From: Chloroflexota bacterium
GTDB lineage: Bacteria > Chloroflexota > Dehalococcoidia > Lucifugimonadales > Lucifugimonadaceae
Reading direction: 5' to 3'
Assembly: GCA_030831265.1 (NCBI GenBank)
Contig: JAURLM010000117.1
Location: 1 to 6,564, forward strand
DNA length: 6,564 bases
The position numbers and the translations under genes were made by a program. The notes under the pieces are model-generated. The model was not told the origin of the DNA, did no database searches, and saw only the letters and a list, made by a program, of their open reading frames with translations. This document shows positions 6,075 through 6,564 of this stretch, in pieces (the stretch's first letter is position 1; each line of letters begins with the position of its first letter).

Positions 6075-6080
6075 CTATCT
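6056..6080. promoter_or_regulatory. Perfect palindromic operator, probable MarR binding site
   Basis: AGATAGTTG (6056-6064) and CAACTATCT (6072-6080) are exact reverse complements separated by seven bases. The size, AT-leaning arms and GTTG/CAAC core fit MarR-family operators. The site covers the predicted -35 box and ends just before the -10 box, so a bound dimer would block RNA polymerase. Autorepression by the adjacent marR product is the natural reading. Confidence 0.75.
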
Positions 6081-6108
6081 GGATCACGCGGCAGCGAGTT
6101 CGTGCAAC

Positions 6109-6564
6109 TCAGTCTTCCGCTGGGATTGACCAACCATCGTTGCCTTGCAGCATGCCGCGAGTGCGATTGATCTCCCCGGCGTGATAGACATCGTGCTCGT
6201 GCATGATGTCTATCAGTTGAATCGTCGGCACCATCTGTCCCCAGTGTGCCTTGCGCTTCATGTCCAATTCCGAGTCGTCCGTGAGGGAGTCAATACCCGC
6301 ACGCAAGTAGGCGTGGCCTTCTTGCAACCACTCTTTCGCCGCGCCTGGTGATGCGAGCCGTTCTACCGGCGGAGTCGCCGGGTTGTCACCGTAGTCCATA
6401 GACGCGTCGTAGAAGCCATGATTCGCATACATGAACTTGAACATGCCGATATGCGCCACGATGTCGCGGATAGTCCGCTCAGCGCCCGCTGGCAGCGCTT
6501 CCCATTCAGTAGGTGTCACGTTGGCGAGGTTCGCCAGGAACGAGTGCTGGCCCACTGAGAACGA
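6109..6564 (-). CDS. DinB-superfamily (DinB/YfiT-like) metal-binding protein, N-terminus cut by window edge
   Basis: The frame is open from the right edge to the TGA at 6109 (151 codons plus stop). A GTG at 6555 could be a start, but the frame continues upstream of it and DinB proteins usually have a longer first helix, so the true start is probably outside the window. Numbering from that GTG, WEALPAGAERTIRDIVAHIGMFKFMYANHGF (18-48) and IQLIDIMHEHDVYHAGEINRTRGMLQG (112-138) are the two hallmark DinB blocks. The predicted metal ligands are His35 and the HxxxH pair His121/His125. These four-helix proteins bind Zn or Ni; many are thiol transferases or of unknown function, and no specific reaction can be assigned. 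It lies upstream of marR in the same direction, but a separate promoter sits in the 69-base gap. Confidence 0.85.
   Translation of the reverse strand, partial: SFSVGQHSFLANLANVTPTEWEALPAGAERTIRDIVAHIGMFKFMYANHGFYDASMDYGDNPATPPVERLASPGAAKEWLQEGHAYLRAGIDSLTDDSELDMKRKAHWGQMVPTIQLIDIMHEHDVYHAGEINRTRGMLQGNDGWSIPAED

Overview
The window is a GC-rich, densely packed bacterial segment. Eight protein-coding loci are visible: seven on the minus strand and one on the plus strand. No tRNA, rRNA, CRISPR array, transposase or phage gene is seen, and no gene-free stretch exceeds about 200 bases. The gene mix fits a marine or soil Chloroflexota-like genome, possibly of the SAR202 or Dehalococcoidia type: a galactonate-dehydratase-like enolase-superfamily enzyme, a COG3964-type metallohydrolase, ccmAB, a Spy/CpxP-like lipoprotein and a DinB-like protein. 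An intergenic copy of a CTGAGCGAAGC-type dispersed repeat also fits. This assignment is an inference from gene content and is not proven by the window.

Layout, left to right. Positions 1-1042 (minus) hold most of an enolase-superfamily sugar-acid dehydratase that runs off the left edge. Positions 1126-2567 (minus) hold a ccmA-ccmB pair, the ATPase and permease of the cytochrome c maturation heme-handling ABC transporter. The ccmA frame is broken by one in-frame TAG at 2190-2192, between Walker A and the ABC signature. Divergently from ccmA, 2701-3477 (plus) encodes a three-helix membrane protein with a C-terminal extracytoplasmic beta domain. A 198-base intergenic stretch then contains a repeat relic and the terminator of the next minus-strand gene. 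Positions 3676-4848 (minus) encode a complete binuclear amidohydrolase with a histidine-rich tail. Positions 6039-4958 (minus) form a two-gene unit: a MarR-family regulator followed two bases later by a lipoprotein with a His/Met tail. At the right edge, 6109-6564 (minus) is the C-terminal part of a DinB-superfamily protein.

How the genes may work together. The regulator and lipoprotein form a self-contained envelope-stress or metal-stress module. A perfect 9-bp-arm palindrome overlaps the predicted -35 box of a promoter that appears to give a leaderless marR transcript. The dehydratase and the amidohydrolase are both catabolic-type enzymes, but they lie in different transcription units, so a shared pathway is only a guess. 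The ccmAB pair would serve cytochrome c biogenesis, but no other ccm gene is in view and ccmA is interrupted. I see no clearly new biological system. The points most worth a second look are the ccmA nonsense codon, the marR operator and leaderless promoter, and the membrane protein divergent from ccmA.
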